A DNA stretch of 64,000 nucleotides from CAWJMD01 sp963843835. GTDB taxonomy: Bacteria; Actinomycetota; Actinomycetes; Actinomycetales; CAWJMD01. Positions 18,115 to 27,514 of this stretch are shown here, one piece after another. The translations under genes were made by a program, and so were the position numbers. Under the pieces are notes generated by a model. The model searched no databases. It was not told the origin of the DNA and saw only the letters and a program-made list of their open reading frames with translations. The stretch covers positions 372,001-436,000 of the forward strand of contig CAWJMD010000001.1 of assembly GCA_963843835.1 (NCBI GenBank), given 5' to 3'. Position 1 is the first letter of the stretch. The number at the start of each line of letters is the position of its first letter.

Positions 18115-18144
18115 TTGACTTGTTCCAGACTCGCCGACCATAGT
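18115..18144 (+). promoter_or_regulatory. furA-katG promoter: TTGACT, 18 bp, CATAGT
   Basis: A -35 TTGACT (18115-18120) and -10 CATAGT (18139-18144) are spaced by 18 bases and lie six bases before the furA GTG, so the transcript should be leaderless. The TTGACTTGTTCCAGACTC segment between them is a plausible FurA operator by position, as furA-katG operons are autorepressed in mycobacteria and streptomycetes. Confidence 0.65.
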
Positions 18145-18150
18145 CGGGGT

Positions 18151-18609
18151 GTGCACACCCCGCTGGAGACCGAACGCGCGCTGCGCGGGGCAGGGCTCCG
18201 AGTGACCCGTCCACGGCTCGCGGTCCTCTCGGCGGTCACCCACCGCCCGCACGCCGACACCGAGTCGATCATCAGGTCGGCGCGCGAGGACCTCGGCGAG
18301 GTCTCCCACCAGGCGGTCTACGACGTGCTCCGGGTCCTCACCTCGGCCGGGCTCGTGCGGCGGATCCAGCCGCCCGGGTCGGTGGCGCGCTACGAGGCGC
18401 GCGTGGGGGACAACCACCACCACCTCCTCTGCCGCTCGTGCGGCACCATCGCCGACGTCGACTGTGCGGTCGGGACGGCGCCCTGCCTGACCGCCTCCGA
18501 CGACCAGGGCTTCGTGATCGACGAGGCCGAGGTCGTCTACCTGGGGCTGTGCCCCGCATGCGTTACGCCCACCGAAAACCCCGGACAGGAGTTGCAGCAC
18601 AGTGTCTGA
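18151..18609 (+). CDS. furA: Fur-family peroxide-responsive repressor FurA
   Basis: The 152-residue protein has the Fur winged helix (about 15-85, with RVTRPRLAVLSAV and the recognition-helix region VSHQAVYDVLRVL) and a dimerisation domain with HHHLLCRSCG, whose Cys pair (C-x2-C) and a second pair CPAC near residue 140 would bind zinc. Its direct overlap with katG (8 bases) identifies it as FurA, the repressor of catalase-peroxidase that is released on oxidation, rather than an iron-uptake Fur. The GTG start lies six bases after a -10, without a ribosome binding site. Confidence 0.92.
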   Translation: MHTPLETERALRGAGLRVTRPRLAVLSAVTHRPHADTESIIRSAREDLGEVSHQAVYDVLRVLTSAGLVRRIQPPGSVARYEARVGDNHHHLLCRSCGTIADVDCAVGTAPCLTASDDQGFVIDEAEVVYLGLCPACVTPTENPGQELQHSV

Positions 18610-20809
18610 CGAGCCCACGAACGGCAGCGAGAGCGAGAACCCGGTCATCGACGCGCCGACCCCGAAGAAGTCGGGTCGGCCGACCACGAACCAGGACTGG
18701 TGGCCGAACCAGCTGAACCTGCAGGTGCTGCACCAGCACCCGCAGCAGTCGAACCCTCTCGACCCCGACTTCGACTACGCGAGCGCGTTCGCCGGCCTCG
18801 ACGTCGAGGCGCTGAAGCAGGACGTCTTCGACGTCATGACGACCTCGCAGGACTGGTGGCCCGCCGACTACGGCCACTACGGGCCGCTGTTCATCCGGCT
18901 GAGCTGGCACGCCGCGGGCACGTACCGGATCGAGGACGGTCGCGGCGGCGCCGGTGACGGTTCGCAGAGGTTCGCACCGCTCAACAGCTGGCCGGACAAC
19001 GCCAACCTCGACAAGGCGCGCCGGCTGCTCTGGCCGGTGAAGCAGAAGTACGGCTCGCAGGTCTCCTGGGCGGACCTGCTCGTGCTCGCGGGCAACTGTG
19101 CGCTCGAGTCGATGGGGCTGAAGACGTTCGGGTTCGGCTTCGGGCGCGAGGACGTCTGGGAGCCGGAGGAGGTCTTCTGGGGACCGGAGGACACCTGGCT
19201 CGGCGACGAGCGGTACGCGGGCGACCGCGAGCTCACCGGCCCCCTCGGTGCCGTGCAGATGGGCCTCATCTACGTGAACCCGGAGGGCCCCAACGGCCGT
19301 CCGGACCCGGTCGCCTCCGCCCGCGACATCCGCGAGACCTTCCGCCGGATGGCGATGAACGACGAGGAGACGGTCGCGCTCATCGCTGGCGGCCACACCT
19401 TCGGCAAGACCCACGGCGCGCGCTCGGCCGACCACATCGGGCCCGAGCCCGAAGGTGCGCCGATCGAGGACCAGGGCCTCGGCTGGAAGAACCCGGTCGG
19501 GTCCGGCCACGGCGCCGACACCGTGACCAGCGGTCTGGAGGGCGCCTGGACGCCCACGCCGATCACCTGGGACAGCAGCTACTTCGACACCCTCTTCGGT
19601 CACGAGTGGGAGCTCGCCGAGAGCCCTGCAGGCGCCAAGCAGTGGCGCCCGAAGGGTGGCGCGGCCTCGGACGCCGTCCCGGACGCGCACGACCCGGCCG
19701 TCCGGCACGCGCCGATGATGGCGACGACCGACCTCGCGCTGATCATGGACCCGGCGTACGAGAAGATCTCGCGCCGCTTCCACGAGAACCCCGACGAGCT
19801 CGGGGAGGCCTTCATCAAGGCCTGGTACAAGCTGCTGCACCGCGACATGGGTCCGGTCACGAGGTTCCTCGGCCCGTGGGTCGCCGAGCCGCAGGTGTGG
19901 CAGGACCCGGTGCCGGCCGTCGACCACGAGCTGGTCGGTGAAGCGGAGATCGCCACGCTCAAGGAGAAGGTGCTGGCCACCGGCCTGTCCGTCTCCCAGC
20001 TGGTGCGCACCGCCTGGGCGTCCGCCGCGACGTACCGCGACACCGACAAGCGCGGTGGCGCCAACGGTGCGCGGATCCGCTTGGAGCCCCAGAAGGACTG
20101 GGACGTCAACGAGCCCGCGGAGCTCGCACAGGTGATCGGTGCGCTCGAGCAGGTCCAGCGGGACTTCAACGGGTCCCAGCAGGGCGGCGTGAGGATCTCC
20201 CTGGCCGACCTGATCGTCCTCGCCGGCTGCGCCGCGGTCGAGAAGGCTGCCCGCGACGCCGGCCACGAGGTCACGGTGCCCTTCGCTCCAGGACGCACCG
20301 ACGCTACCCAGGAGCAGACGGACGTCAACTCGTTCGCCGTCCTGGAGCCGAAGGCCGACGGCTTCCGCAGCTACCTGCGCGAGGGCGAGAAGCTCCCGCC
20401 GGAGATGCTCCTGCTGGACCGCGCCAACCTGCTCGGCCTGACCGCTCCGGAGATGACCGTCCTGGTCGGCGGCATGCGCGCCCTCGGGGCGAACGTCGGC
20501 GACTCGAAGCACGGCGTGTTCACCGACCGTCCTGGCCAGCTGACGAACGACTTCTTCGTCAACCTGCTGAGCATGGACACCCAGTGGAAGGCGTCGGAGT
20601 CCGAGGAGAACGTCTTCGAGGGACGCGACCGTGTCTCGGGCGAGAGGCGTTGGACCGCGACGGCTGTCGACCTCGTCTTCGGGGCCAACTCGCAGCTGCG
20701 GGCGCTGGCCGAGGTCTACGGGCAGGACGACGCGAAGGGCAAGCTCGTCCGCGACTTCGTCCGCGCGTGGGACAAGGTGATGACCCGGGACCGGTTCGAC
20801 CTGCGCTGA
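18602..20809 (+). CDS. katG: Catalase-peroxidase
   Basis: The 735-residue haem enzyme decomposes hydrogen peroxide and has peroxidase activity. Distal residues Arg99, Trp102 and His103 lie in RLSWHAAGTYR. Trp102 together with Tyr224 (in MGLIYVNPEG) and Met250 should form the Met-Tyr-Trp adduct needed for catalase activity. Proximal His265 is in GGHTFGKTHGA. The C-terminal half is the usual inactive repeat of the fold. Length and both halves are intact. The GTG overlaps the end of furA, so translation is coupled and both genes respond to peroxide. Confidence 0.97.
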   Translation: MSDEPTNGSESENPVIDAPTPKKSGRPTTNQDWWPNQLNLQVLHQHPQQSNPLDPDFDYASAFAGLDVEALKQDVFDVMTTSQDWWPADYGHYGPLFIRLSWHAAGTYRIEDGRGGAGDGSQRFAPLNSWPDNANLDKARRLLWPVKQKYGSQVSWADLLVLAGNCALESMGLKTFGFGFGREDVWEPEEVFWGPEDTWLGDERYAGDRELTGPLGAVQMGLIYVNPEGPNGRPDPVASARDIRETFRRMAMNDEETVALIAGGHTFGKTHGARSADHIGPEPEGAPIEDQGLGWKNPVGSGHGADTVTSGLEGAWTPTPITWDSSYFDTLFGHEWELAESPAGAKQWRPKGGAASDAVPDAHDPAVRHAPMMATTDLALIMDPAYEKISRRFHENPDELGEAFIKAWYKLLHRDMGPVTRFLGPWVAEPQVWQDPVPAVDHELVGEAEIATLKEKVLATGLSVSQLVRTAWASAATYRDTDKRGGANGARIRLEPQKDWDVNEPAELAQVIGALEQVQRDFNGSQQGGVRISLADLIVLAGCAAVEKAARDAGHEVTVPFAPGRTDATQEQTDVNSFAVLEPKADGFRSYLREGEKLPPEMLLLDRANLLGLTAPEMTVLVGGMRALGANVGDSKHGVFTDRPGQLTNDFFVNLLSMDTQWKASESEENVFEGRDRVSGERRWTATAVDLVFGANSQLRALAEVYGQDDAKGKLVRDFVRAWDKVMTRDRFDLR

Positions 20810-20828
20810 GTCAGCACTCGTCGCAGCA

Positions 20829-20864
20829 GACGACCCCGGTCCCCCGTGAGGGGTCGGGGTCGTC
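20829..20864 (+). terminator. Hairpin terminator after katG
   Basis: GACGACCCCG pairs with CGGGGTCGTC, with an inner CCCC/GGGG step and a GTGA loop. It sits 20 bases after the katG stop. No U tract. Confidence 0.75.
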
Positions 20865-20951
20865 CGCTGCGGGCCTCGGGCGGTGCGCCGATGAGTTTCG
20901 GTGCGGGTCGAGGTCTTCACCAGGAGAGCACGCAGCCGATAGGGGAGATCC

Positions 20952-21695
20952 ATGTCCACGACCACCGAGCCGACCACCGCGACACCGCCCGCCGTCGACC
21001 GCGACACGTGGGTGCGCGAGCGCACGTCGCTGCTCGCCCGGGAGAAGGCGCACACCCGCGAGGGCGACGCGATCGCCGCCGCCCGGCGCCGGCTGCCGAT
21101 GACCGAGGTCGACGCGACCAGCCTCGTGACCGGGCGCGACGGCCCGGTGTCCTTCCTGGACCTGTTTGAGGGACGCGACCAACTGCTGGTCTACAAGCAC
21201 ATGTGGCACCCCGGGAAGCCGATCGAGGACCAGTGCGAGGGCTGCACCCTGAGCATCTGGCACGTCCACGACACCTCGTACCTGGCCGCATGCGGGGTCT
21301 CGTTCGCAGTGCTGTGCGAAGGTGCCTGGGACGAGGTGGCGCCGTTCGTCGACTTCATGGGCTACACGGTCCCGTGGTACTCCGTCGAGGGCGTCACCGA
21401 CCCGGCGGTAGCCGCGGGTCTGGTCGACGAGCGCGGCCTGATCTCGGCCTACCTGCGCGTCGGCGACCGGGCCTACCTGACCGGCGAGGTCGTCGTGCGC
21501 GGCGTCGAGGCGATCATGACCTCACTCAAGCTCCTCGACATGACCGCCTACGGCCGCAAGGAGTCCTGGGAGGACTCACCGGCGGGGTGGCCGCGCGAGG
21601 TCGGCGGCTTCTGGCGACGCGACGGCCGGCCGGTGGCGCAGTGGACGCGGCCCGGCGCCACCCCGGTCGCAGGCCCCGGCGAGGGCTGTCACTGA
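20952..21695 (+). CDS. DUF899 family thioredoxin-like protein
   Basis: The 247-residue protein has the DUF899 layout: ERTSLLAREKAHTREGDA, RRRLPM, then FEGRDQLLVYKHMWHP and CEGCTLSIWHV, where the C-x2-C lies at the position of a thioredoxin active site, and the late GRKESWEDSP-like tail. The fold is thioredoxin-like; the substrate is unknown. It has its own ribosome binding site (GGGGAG, about six bases before ATG). The gene follows the katG terminator, so it is separately transcribed, though the shared redox theme may be meaningful. Confidence 0.88.
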   Translation: MSTTTEPTTATPPAVDRDTWVRERTSLLAREKAHTREGDAIAAARRRLPMTEVDATSLVTGRDGPVSFLDLFEGRDQLLVYKHMWHPGKPIEDQCEGCTLSIWHVHDTSYLAACGVSFAVLCEGAWDEVAPFVDFMGYTVPWYSVEGVTDPAVAAGLVDERGLISAYLRVGDRAYLTGEVVVRGVEAIMTSLKLLDMTAYGRKESWEDSPAGWPREVGGFWRRDGRPVAQWTRPGATPVAGPGEGCH

Positions 21696-21863
21696 CCGAG
21701 CCGGTCCCGCAGCCGATAGTGCCCGTTCCCGCACGGTCCGGCACGGGGCAACCTGCGCGGGCCAGCCTGAACGTGCCGGCGTGGACATGCGTCATTGCAC
21801 GCCCGTCCGTCATCCAGCTGAAGGCCGCCCCGGCCGCGACGCGAGAGATCGAGGAGAACATCT

Positions 21864-22193
21864 GTGCGCTACCTGATGCTCGTCTGCACCGACCCCGAGC
21901 CCGACACCGCGAGCGGCGAGGGTGAGATGCCCGTCGACGACTGGGCGGCCAAGCACGACGCGGCCGGCACTCGCGTCCTCGGGGATCGGATCCGGCCGGA
22001 GTCCGACACCAGGGTCGTGCGCAAGCGCGACGGCAAGGTGACGGTGACGGAGGGTCCGTACGCCGTTGCGGTGGAGTGGATCGTCGGCTTCGACGTGCTC
22101 GAGGTGGCCGACCTCGACGAGGCCGTCGCCGTCGCCGCGGAGCACGAGATGGCCCGGCACGGACGACTGGAGCTGCGGCCGTTCTGGGACTAG
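21864..22193 (+). CDS. YCII-related (DGPF-type) protein
   Basis: A 109-residue cytosolic protein of the YciI/DGPF ferredoxin-like fold, beginning MRYLMLVCTDPE with the characteristic first strand and containing TEGPYAVAVEWIVGFDVLEV, where the TEGP-type motif corresponds to the family's signature. These proteins often sit next to ECF sigma factors; none adjoins it here. GTG at 21864 has GAGGAG ten bases upstream. Function unknown. Confidence 0.85.
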   Translation: MRYLMLVCTDPEPDTASGEGEMPVDDWAAKHDAAGTRVLGDRIRPESDTRVVRKRDGKVTVTEGPYAVAVEWIVGFDVLEVADLDEAVAVAAEHEMARHGRLELRPFWD

Positions 22194-22393
22194 TCGAGGG
22201 GCGCGTCTTGGTCGCGGGCCTTTGGGCTCTCTCGTTCTCGCCGTCGATCCTGCAAGGTGATCGCGAGGACGGTTGTTCCTGGAAGTCCGTCGTTCGCCGC
22301 TGTCCGGGCAGGCATTCGTGTGGTGCTGTCGACGCGGGGCGACGCCCATGACCTGGCGGCCCTCTCGACCGGTTTCATCTAGGAGGCTGCAGG

Positions 22394-23128
22394 ATGCGCA
22401 GCGAAAAGCAGCTGGAACGTGACAGGCGGACTGCGGCACTCGTGGGTGTTCTGTTCGTCACGGCCACCGTCCTGTACTTCATTGGTGGCGCCGTCTACGG
22501 GCCGTCGTTGGAGTCCTCGGACTACTTGGAGAGGGCCTATCCCGATCGGGCAGCGGTCAGACTCGGGGTGTTGCTCGAGTTCGTGTGTGTTCTGGCAATA
22601 CCCCTGATAGGAATGTTCCTCTTTCCTGTCCTCAAGAGGTGGAACGAGGGGCTTGCCCTTGCCTATGCCTTCTTCCGAGCCCTTGAGGCAGTGCTCCTCA
22701 TCGGCATCGAAGCGGCGTTGCTCTCGTTGATCGGCGTGAGCCAGAAGTACCTGAGTTCCACGGGGATGGAAGCCTCCCAGTTCCAGGCCGTCGGGGACGG
22801 GCTCCGACTTGGTATCGACGGCGCCTTCGTTCTGTATGTCCTCGTCTTCTGTGTCGGCGCACTGGTTCTCTACTCGATGCTGTACACGTCGAGGCTGGTT
22901 CCACGATTCCTGTCCATCTGGGGATTCCTCGCCGCGATGTGGATGTTGGTGGGAACCGCGCTGGTTCTGTTCGAGGCCCTTTCGTGGGCGCCCGATGGCC
23001 CGGTGGAGGCAATTGTGGTCACGCCGGTGGCAGTGAACGAGCTGGTGCTCGCCGGCTGGCTGATGGTGAAGGGGTTCACTTCATCGGCAGAAGCCGGCGG
23101 GGTCTCGCTACGCGAGCGGGCCTTGTGA
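22394..23128 (+). CDS. DUF4386 integral membrane protein, atypical composition
   Basis: The 244-residue protein has six predicted membrane segments. The order MRSEKQLERDRRTAALVG, then FIGGAVYGP, then FFRALEAVLLIGIEAA and the LFEALSWA end, matches the DUF4386 family. Its codons contain many A/T third positions (GTT, TTG, GCA, ATT), unlike the neighbours, and the GC content is visibly lower, so it was probably acquired more recently. GGAGG lies about eight bases before ATG. It ends 150 bases from the 3' end of tRNA-Pro, a usual integration hotspot. Function unknown. Confidence 0.85.
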   Translation: MRSEKQLERDRRTAALVGVLFVTATVLYFIGGAVYGPSLESSDYLERAYPDRAAVRLGVLLEFVCVLAIPLIGMFLFPVLKRWNEGLALAYAFFRALEAVLLIGIEAALLSLIGVSQKYLSSTGMEASQFQAVGDGLRLGIDGAFVLYVLVFCVGALVLYSMLYTSRLVPRFLSIWGFLAAMWMLVGTALVLFEALSWAPDGPVEAIVVTPVAVNELVLAGWLMVKGFTSSAEAGGVSLRERAL

Positions 23129-23274
23129 CTTCGGCTCAGGTCCACTGTCGTCGCATCCCGCCTCGGAGGGCGGAGAGGATGCCGCTGCCGGGGTAGGCGA
23201 TGACTCAGTCACCAGGAGGTGATCAGTCGGCCAGGTCCGAGAGCCCGTTCCATCAGGTGGTCGGAGCCAGGAAG

Positions 23275-23353
<79 letters not shown>

Positions 23354-23417
23354 TGGAGCAGGGGCAAGCGTAGCCGAGCCCCGACGGGTCCACGAAACCG
23401 GTCGGACGTCGGCGACG

Positions 23418-24341
23418 TCAGTCCCGCGCGACCAGGGTCAGCAGGGTCGCCTCCGGTGGGCAGGCGAAGCGGATCGGCGCGAACGGTGACGTGCCCAGGC
23501 CGGCGGAGACGTGCAGCCAGGTCTCCGCGTCGTCGTGGCGCCAGCGGTGCAGTCCCTTGGCGTAGCGCCGTGGCAGGTCGCAGTTCGTGACCAGCGCACC
23601 GACACCGGGCACGGCGACCTGGCCGCCATGGGTGTGGCCGGCGAGCACGAGGTCCGGTTCGTCGTCCGTCATGGCGTCGAGGACCCGTAGGTAGGGGGCG
23701 TGGGCGACCGCGAGCCGTACGTCCGCGCCGTCGTCGGTGGGGCGCAGTCGGCGCGCCGCGGGGTAGTCGTCCCGCCGCAGATGGGGGTCGTCCACGCCGA
23801 CGAGGTCGACCCGTCGGCCGGCTACCTCCAGCGACCCCGCTGAGTTCGTCAGGTCGACCCACCCGGGCCCGCGCAGGCCGGCGACGAGGTCGCCCGAAGG
23901 CAGCCGCGGCGCCTTGCCCTGCAGCATCGAGGGCCCGGCGAAGTACGCCAGCGGGTTCTTCGGACGGGGACCGTAGTAGTCGTTGCTGCCCAGCACGAAA
24001 GCCCCGGGCAGGTGCAGCAGCGGCTCCAGCGCCTCGAGGGTGGTCGGCACGGCGTCGGCGTGGGCGAGGTTGTCGCCGGTGTCGACGACCAGGTCGGGCT
24101 CCAGGGCCGCTAGCCCCCGCACCCAGTCGACCGTCTCGCGCCGGCGGGGGGTCAGGTGCAGGTCGCTGAGGTGCAGCACCCGCAGCGGCGCCGACCCCGG
24201 CGCCAGCACGGGGACGTCGACGCGGCGGAGCCGGAAGGCGCGCACCTCGTAGCCCGCGGCCCATGCCAGGCAACCGACGCCCACCGCGGCGACCCCTGCG
24301 AGCCCTGTGACGACGTGACGGGGACTGGGGGTATCGGGCAC
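23418..24341 (-). CDS. Membrane-anchored metallophosphoesterase
   Basis: The 307-residue protein has an N-terminal hydrophobic anchor (VVTGLAGVAAVGVGCLAWA) followed by a calcineurin-like phosphoesterase domain with HLSDLHLT, DTGDN, GSNDYYG (the GNH(D/E) box with Asp for His), and GHTHGGQ. Metal-binding His and Asp residues are otherwise retained. It matches YkuE/Rv3683-type enzymes. I preferred the GTG at 24341; an ATG at 24377 is also possible and would overlap the start of the divergent yqeY gene by two bases. The gene lies next to ponA2-like PBP as in mycobacteria. Confidence 0.88.
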   Translation of the reverse strand: MPDTPSPRHVVTGLAGVAAVGVGCLAWAAGYEVRAFRLRRVDVPVLAPGSAPLRVLHLSDLHLTPRRRETVDWVRGLAALEPDLVVDTGDNLAHADAVPTTLEALEPLLHLPGAFVLGSNDYYGPRPKNPLAYFAGPSMLQGKAPRLPSGDLVAGLRGPGWVDLTNSAGSLEVAGRRVDLVGVDDPHLRRDDYPAARRLRPTDDGADVRLAVAHAPYLRVLDAMTDDEPDLVLAGHTHGGQVAVPGVGALVTNCDLPRRYAKGLHRWRHDDAETWLHVSAGLGTSPFAPIRFACPPEATLLTLVARD

Positions 24342-24375
24342 GACAGGAGTCTCCCAGGACTGCCACGATGGCGTC

Positions 24376-24852
24376 ATGTCAGACCAGAGCACCCCGTTGA
24401 AGGACCGCCTCAAGACCGACCTCACGCAGGCCATGCGCGACAAGGACGAGCTGCGCCGCACCACGATCAGGGCGCTGATGGCGGCGATCCGTTCCGCCGA
24501 GGTCGCGGGTTCTACGGCCCGCGAGGTCTCCGAGGAGGAGGCGCAGGCGATCGTGCGCACCGAGGCCAAGAAGCGTCGTGAGTCGGCTGAGGTCTACGCC
24601 GGTGCGGGGCGTACCGAGCAGGCCGAGCGGGAGCGGGCCGAGGAGCAGCTGGTGCTGTCGTACCTCCCCGCCCAGATGGACGCCGCCGAGCTGGCCGGCG
24701 TCGTCTCCGAGGAGGTGGCGGCCGCCGCCGCCGACGGACGGACGGGCATGGCAGCGATGGGCTCGGTCGTTCAGGCGGTGCGCTCGCGCGTGGGTCAGCA
24801 GGCGTCCGGTGGTGAGGTCGCGGCTCAGGTCAAGGCCGCGCTGCAGCGCTGA
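24376..24852 (+). CDS. GatB/YqeY domain protein
   Basis: A 158-residue helical protein of the YqeY family: LKDRLKTDLTQAMRDKDELRRTTIRALMAAI at the start, then RRESAEVYAGAGRTEQAERE, LSYLPAQM and a C-terminal GGEVAAQVKAAL domain. YqeY resembles the tail domain of the GatB subunit of amidotransferase, but the free protein's role is unproven. The ATG at 24376 overlaps the alternative start of the divergent phosphoesterase, so the promoters must lie inside each other's 5' regions. Convergent with the PBP gene. Confidence 0.9.
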   Translation: MSDQSTPLKDRLKTDLTQAMRDKDELRRTTIRALMAAIRSAEVAGSTAREVSEEEAQAIVRTEAKKRRESAEVYAGAGRTEQAERERAEEQLVLSYLPAQMDAAELAGVVSEEVAAAAADGRTGMAAMGSVVQAVRSRVGQQASGGEVAAQVKAALQR

Positions 24853-24888
24853 CCCGGGGGGAGAGGCAGGAGACGCCTCGGCCCTCCG

Positions 24889-27291
24889 TCAGTTGCTCGG
24901 CTCCACCGGTGGGGTGTTGCCGCCACCGCCTTGGCCGCCCCCGGGGCCGCCGCCGTCGCCACCACCCCCGTTGTCGCCGCCCGTGCCGCCGCTGGGGCCC
25001 CGGCTCACCTTGATCGTCACGGTCGTCCCGGGAGCGGCCCGGGACCCGGCAGCCGGTGTGGTGGCGTAGGCGGTCCCGGCGGGCAGGGACGACTTGCTGG
25101 GCGTCTGGGTGGTCGCCTTGAACCCAGCCGCTCGCAGGATCGAGACCGCCTCGGCCGAGGACTTGCCGGCGACGTCGGGAACGGCCTTGGTGTTCCCGAA
25201 CTCGAGCTTCTCGCTGGGCCGGGGGAAGTTGCGTGCCTCGGCGCCCTTCATCGCGCCGGTCATGTACGCCTCCCAGGTCGGGAGCGCCAGCGTCGCACCG
25301 TAGACCGCGCGGTACTTCCTGCCCTTGATCGTCAGCCCGTTGAGGGAGGAGGGCTTCGTGTTCGGCGTGCCGACCCAGACTGACGTCGACAGTCCGCCAG
25401 GGGTGAAGCCGGTGAACCAGGTCTCGCTGCTCTGGTTCGTGGTACCCGTCTTGCCTGCCGACGGCACCCCGATGTTGGTGCCGCGAGCGGTGCCCTTCAG
25501 GACCGTCTGGCTCAGCGCGTAGGCCACGCCTCTGGCCACCTCGGGGTCGAGTGCCTGCTGGCACTCCGACTCGGGCTTGGCGAGCGTCGTACCGCCGGGC
25601 TTGGTCACCGAGGAGATCGCGATCGGCTTGCAGTAGACGCCGTCCTTGGCGAAGGCGGCGTAGGCCGCCGCCATGGTGAGCGGGGCCACCTCGTTGGCGC
25701 CCAGCACCGACGACGGGGTGAGTGACAGGTCGGCGCCATCCGCACGGTGGACGCCGAGGGACACCGCGGTATCGCGGATGTCGCAGAGGTCGAGCTGGCT
25801 GGCCATGTCCATGTAGGCGGTGTTCACGGACGAGTAGGTGGCCTGCAGCACGGTGATGTTGCCCTTGTCCCGGCCCTCGGAGTTCGCGGGCGAGTAGGGG
25901 GTCGTCCCCAGCTGGGCGCAGCTGGACTTGAAGTCCTTGTTGGGGATGTAGGTGCGCTTGTTCGCGCTGACCCGCTCGTTGAGGCTGTTGCCCGCCTCGA
26001 GCCAGGTCGCCAGCGTGAACGGCTTGTAGTTCGAGCCGGGCTGGAAGCCGACGCCTCCGCCGTACGCCTTGTCGACGTTGTAGTTGATGGAGGTGCCGCC
26101 GGGGATGGGCTCCTCCTTGGGGTTGAACACGCGGTTCTGCGCCATCGCGACGATGCGACCCGTGCCCGACTCGACCGACGACAGGGCCACCCCGACACCC
26201 GAGGCGTCCGTCGCGGGGACACGCGAGTCGACCGCCTTCTGAGCCAGCGCCTGCTTCGCCGGGTCGAGGGTGGTGCTGATCGTCAGCCCGCCCCGGTAGA
26301 GCAGTCGCTGGCGGGCCGCGAGGTCGTCTCCGAAGGCGGGGTCGTTCAGCAGGATCTTGACGACGTAGGAGCAGAAGAAGGCCGCGCTGCCGGCAGCGGC
26401 GCAGCCGTTCTGCACGTCCGAGACGTTCAGCTGCTCGGCGAGGGGCACGGCCGCCGCGGCGTCGTGCTGGGCCTGGTCGATCATCCCGAGGGACAGCATG
26501 CGGGCGAGGACGGTGTCGCGCCGCTCCTGGGCCCGCTCGGGGAAGTCCACCGGGTTGTTGTACGTGGGGGAGTTGATCATCCCGGCCAGGAGCGCCGCGT
26601 CCTGCAGGCTGAGGTCTGCGGCGCTCTTCGAGAGGAAGTGCAGCGCGGCGGTCTGGATCCCGTACTGCCCGTCGCCGAAAAGTGCGATGTTCAGGTAGTT
26701 CTCGAGGATCTGGTCCTTCGTGTACTCCTTCTCCGCGGACAGGGCGAGCTTGATCTCGCGGATCTTGCGGCCCTTGTCCGGGTTCTGGAGCGCCTGGATC
26801 TGCTCCTTGTCGTCGGCCGCGATCGCCTGGTCGAGCAGCACGTTCTTGATCCACTGCTGCGTCAGCGTCGAGGCTCCCTGGGTGCCGCCTCCCTGGGCGT
26901 TGTTCAGCATGGCGCGGGCGATGCCCTGCGGATCGGCCCCGTTGTGCTCGTAGAACCGGGAGTCCTCGATGGCGATCACCGCCTGACGCATCACCGGAGC
27001 CACCTGCGACAGGGGCACGAGCACGCGGTTCTCGTAGTAGAAGGCCGCCATCGGCGTGCCGTCCGCCCACAGGATGCGCGACTGCTGGGACAGCGTGCCG
27101 ACCTCGAGGTCCTCGGGCAGGGAGTCGAAGAACTCGACGCCACCGCGGGCCACCGTGCCTGAGGCGCCGACCGCGGGGATGAAGAGCCCAGCGACCAGGA
27201 GACCGGCCAGCATGCTGGTGGCCACGAAGCCGGCCATGAGCGCCATCACGGTGCCCACGCCGGGGATCGGGCTGGAGGAAGAACGTGCCAT
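24889..27291 (-). CDS. ponA2: Class A penicillin-binding protein with PASTA domain (PonA2 type)
   Basis: The 800-residue bifunctional peptidoglycan synthase has a membrane anchor (about 13-45), a GT51 glycosyltransferase domain (about 65-245; catalytic Glu109 in IEDSRFYEH, and GASTLTQQ), a transpeptidase domain with SNYK (420-423, catalytic Ser420), SVN (488-490) and KTG (614-616), and one PASTA domain near 690-755, then a Gly/Pro-rich tail. It polymerises and cross-links the wall outside the membrane. The ATG at 27291 is seven bases after a TACCCT hexamer, so it is probably leaderless. Neighbours (phosphoesterase, WhiB, ArsA pair) match mycobacterial ponA2. Confidence 0.95.
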   Translation of the reverse strand: MARSSSSPIPGVGTVMALMAGFVATSMLAGLLVAGLFIPAVGASGTVARGGVEFFDSLPEDLEVGTLSQQSRILWADGTPMAAFYYENRVLVPLSQVAPVMRQAVIAIEDSRFYEHNGADPQGIARAMLNNAQGGGTQGASTLTQQWIKNVLLDQAIAADDKEQIQALQNPDKGRKIREIKLALSAEKEYTKDQILENYLNIALFGDGQYGIQTAALHFLSKSAADLSLQDAALLAGMINSPTYNNPVDFPERAQERRDTVLARMLSLGMIDQAQHDAAAAVPLAEQLNVSDVQNGCAAAGSAAFFCSYVVKILLNDPAFGDDLAARQRLLYRGGLTISTTLDPAKQALAQKAVDSRVPATDASGVGVALSSVESGTGRIVAMAQNRVFNPKEEPIPGGTSINYNVDKAYGGGVGFQPGSNYKPFTLATWLEAGNSLNERVSANKRTYIPNKDFKSSCAQLGTTPYSPANSEGRDKGNITVLQATYSSVNTAYMDMASQLDLCDIRDTAVSLGVHRADGADLSLTPSSVLGANEVAPLTMAAAYAAFAKDGVYCKPIAISSVTKPGGTTLAKPESECQQALDPEVARGVAYALSQTVLKGTARGTNIGVPSAGKTGTTNQSSETWFTGFTPGGLSTSVWVGTPNTKPSSLNGLTIKGRKYRAVYGATLALPTWEAYMTGAMKGAEARNFPRPSEKLEFGNTKAVPDVAGKSSAEAVSILRAAGFKATTQTPSKSSLPAGTAYATTPAAGSRAAPGTTVTIKVSRGPSGGTGGDNGGGGDGGGPGGGQGGGGNTPPVEPSN

Positions 27292-27298
27292 GCCGCCC

Positions 27299-27304
27299 AG
27301 GGTA
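27299..27304 (-). promoter_or_regulatory. -10 hexamer (TACCCT) of a leaderless promoter for the PBP gene
   Basis: TACCCT on the minus strand is followed by seven bases and ATG at 27291. It supports that start over codons further upstream. Confidence 0.5.
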
Positions 27305-27514
27305 CGTGCTGGAGGCGGCATCATCGGTCCTGGCGTGGCCGGGCGCCCCCTGGGCCGACCGTGTCGGCCGAACGGGGCCGATCGGGTGGGACTAGTCATT
27401 CCGGACCATGGCAGACCCCCCCAGCGAGGGATGTGCCCGGCGGTGCGGGGTCCGTACCGTCAAGGTGTACGAGGTGCACGGGTTCGCCGTGCCCCGGGGG
27501 GACGGGAGCATCCG

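Noticed and set aside
18563..21055. Minus-strand open frame of 830 codons opposite katG
   Set aside because: It is complementary to an intact catalase-peroxidase gene and its sequence is low in information (Arg/Val/Leu/Gly rich).
25747..27162. Plus-strand open frame of 471 codons opposite the PBP gene
   Set aside because: Shadow of the PBP; no recognisable domain and codon pattern belongs to the other strand.
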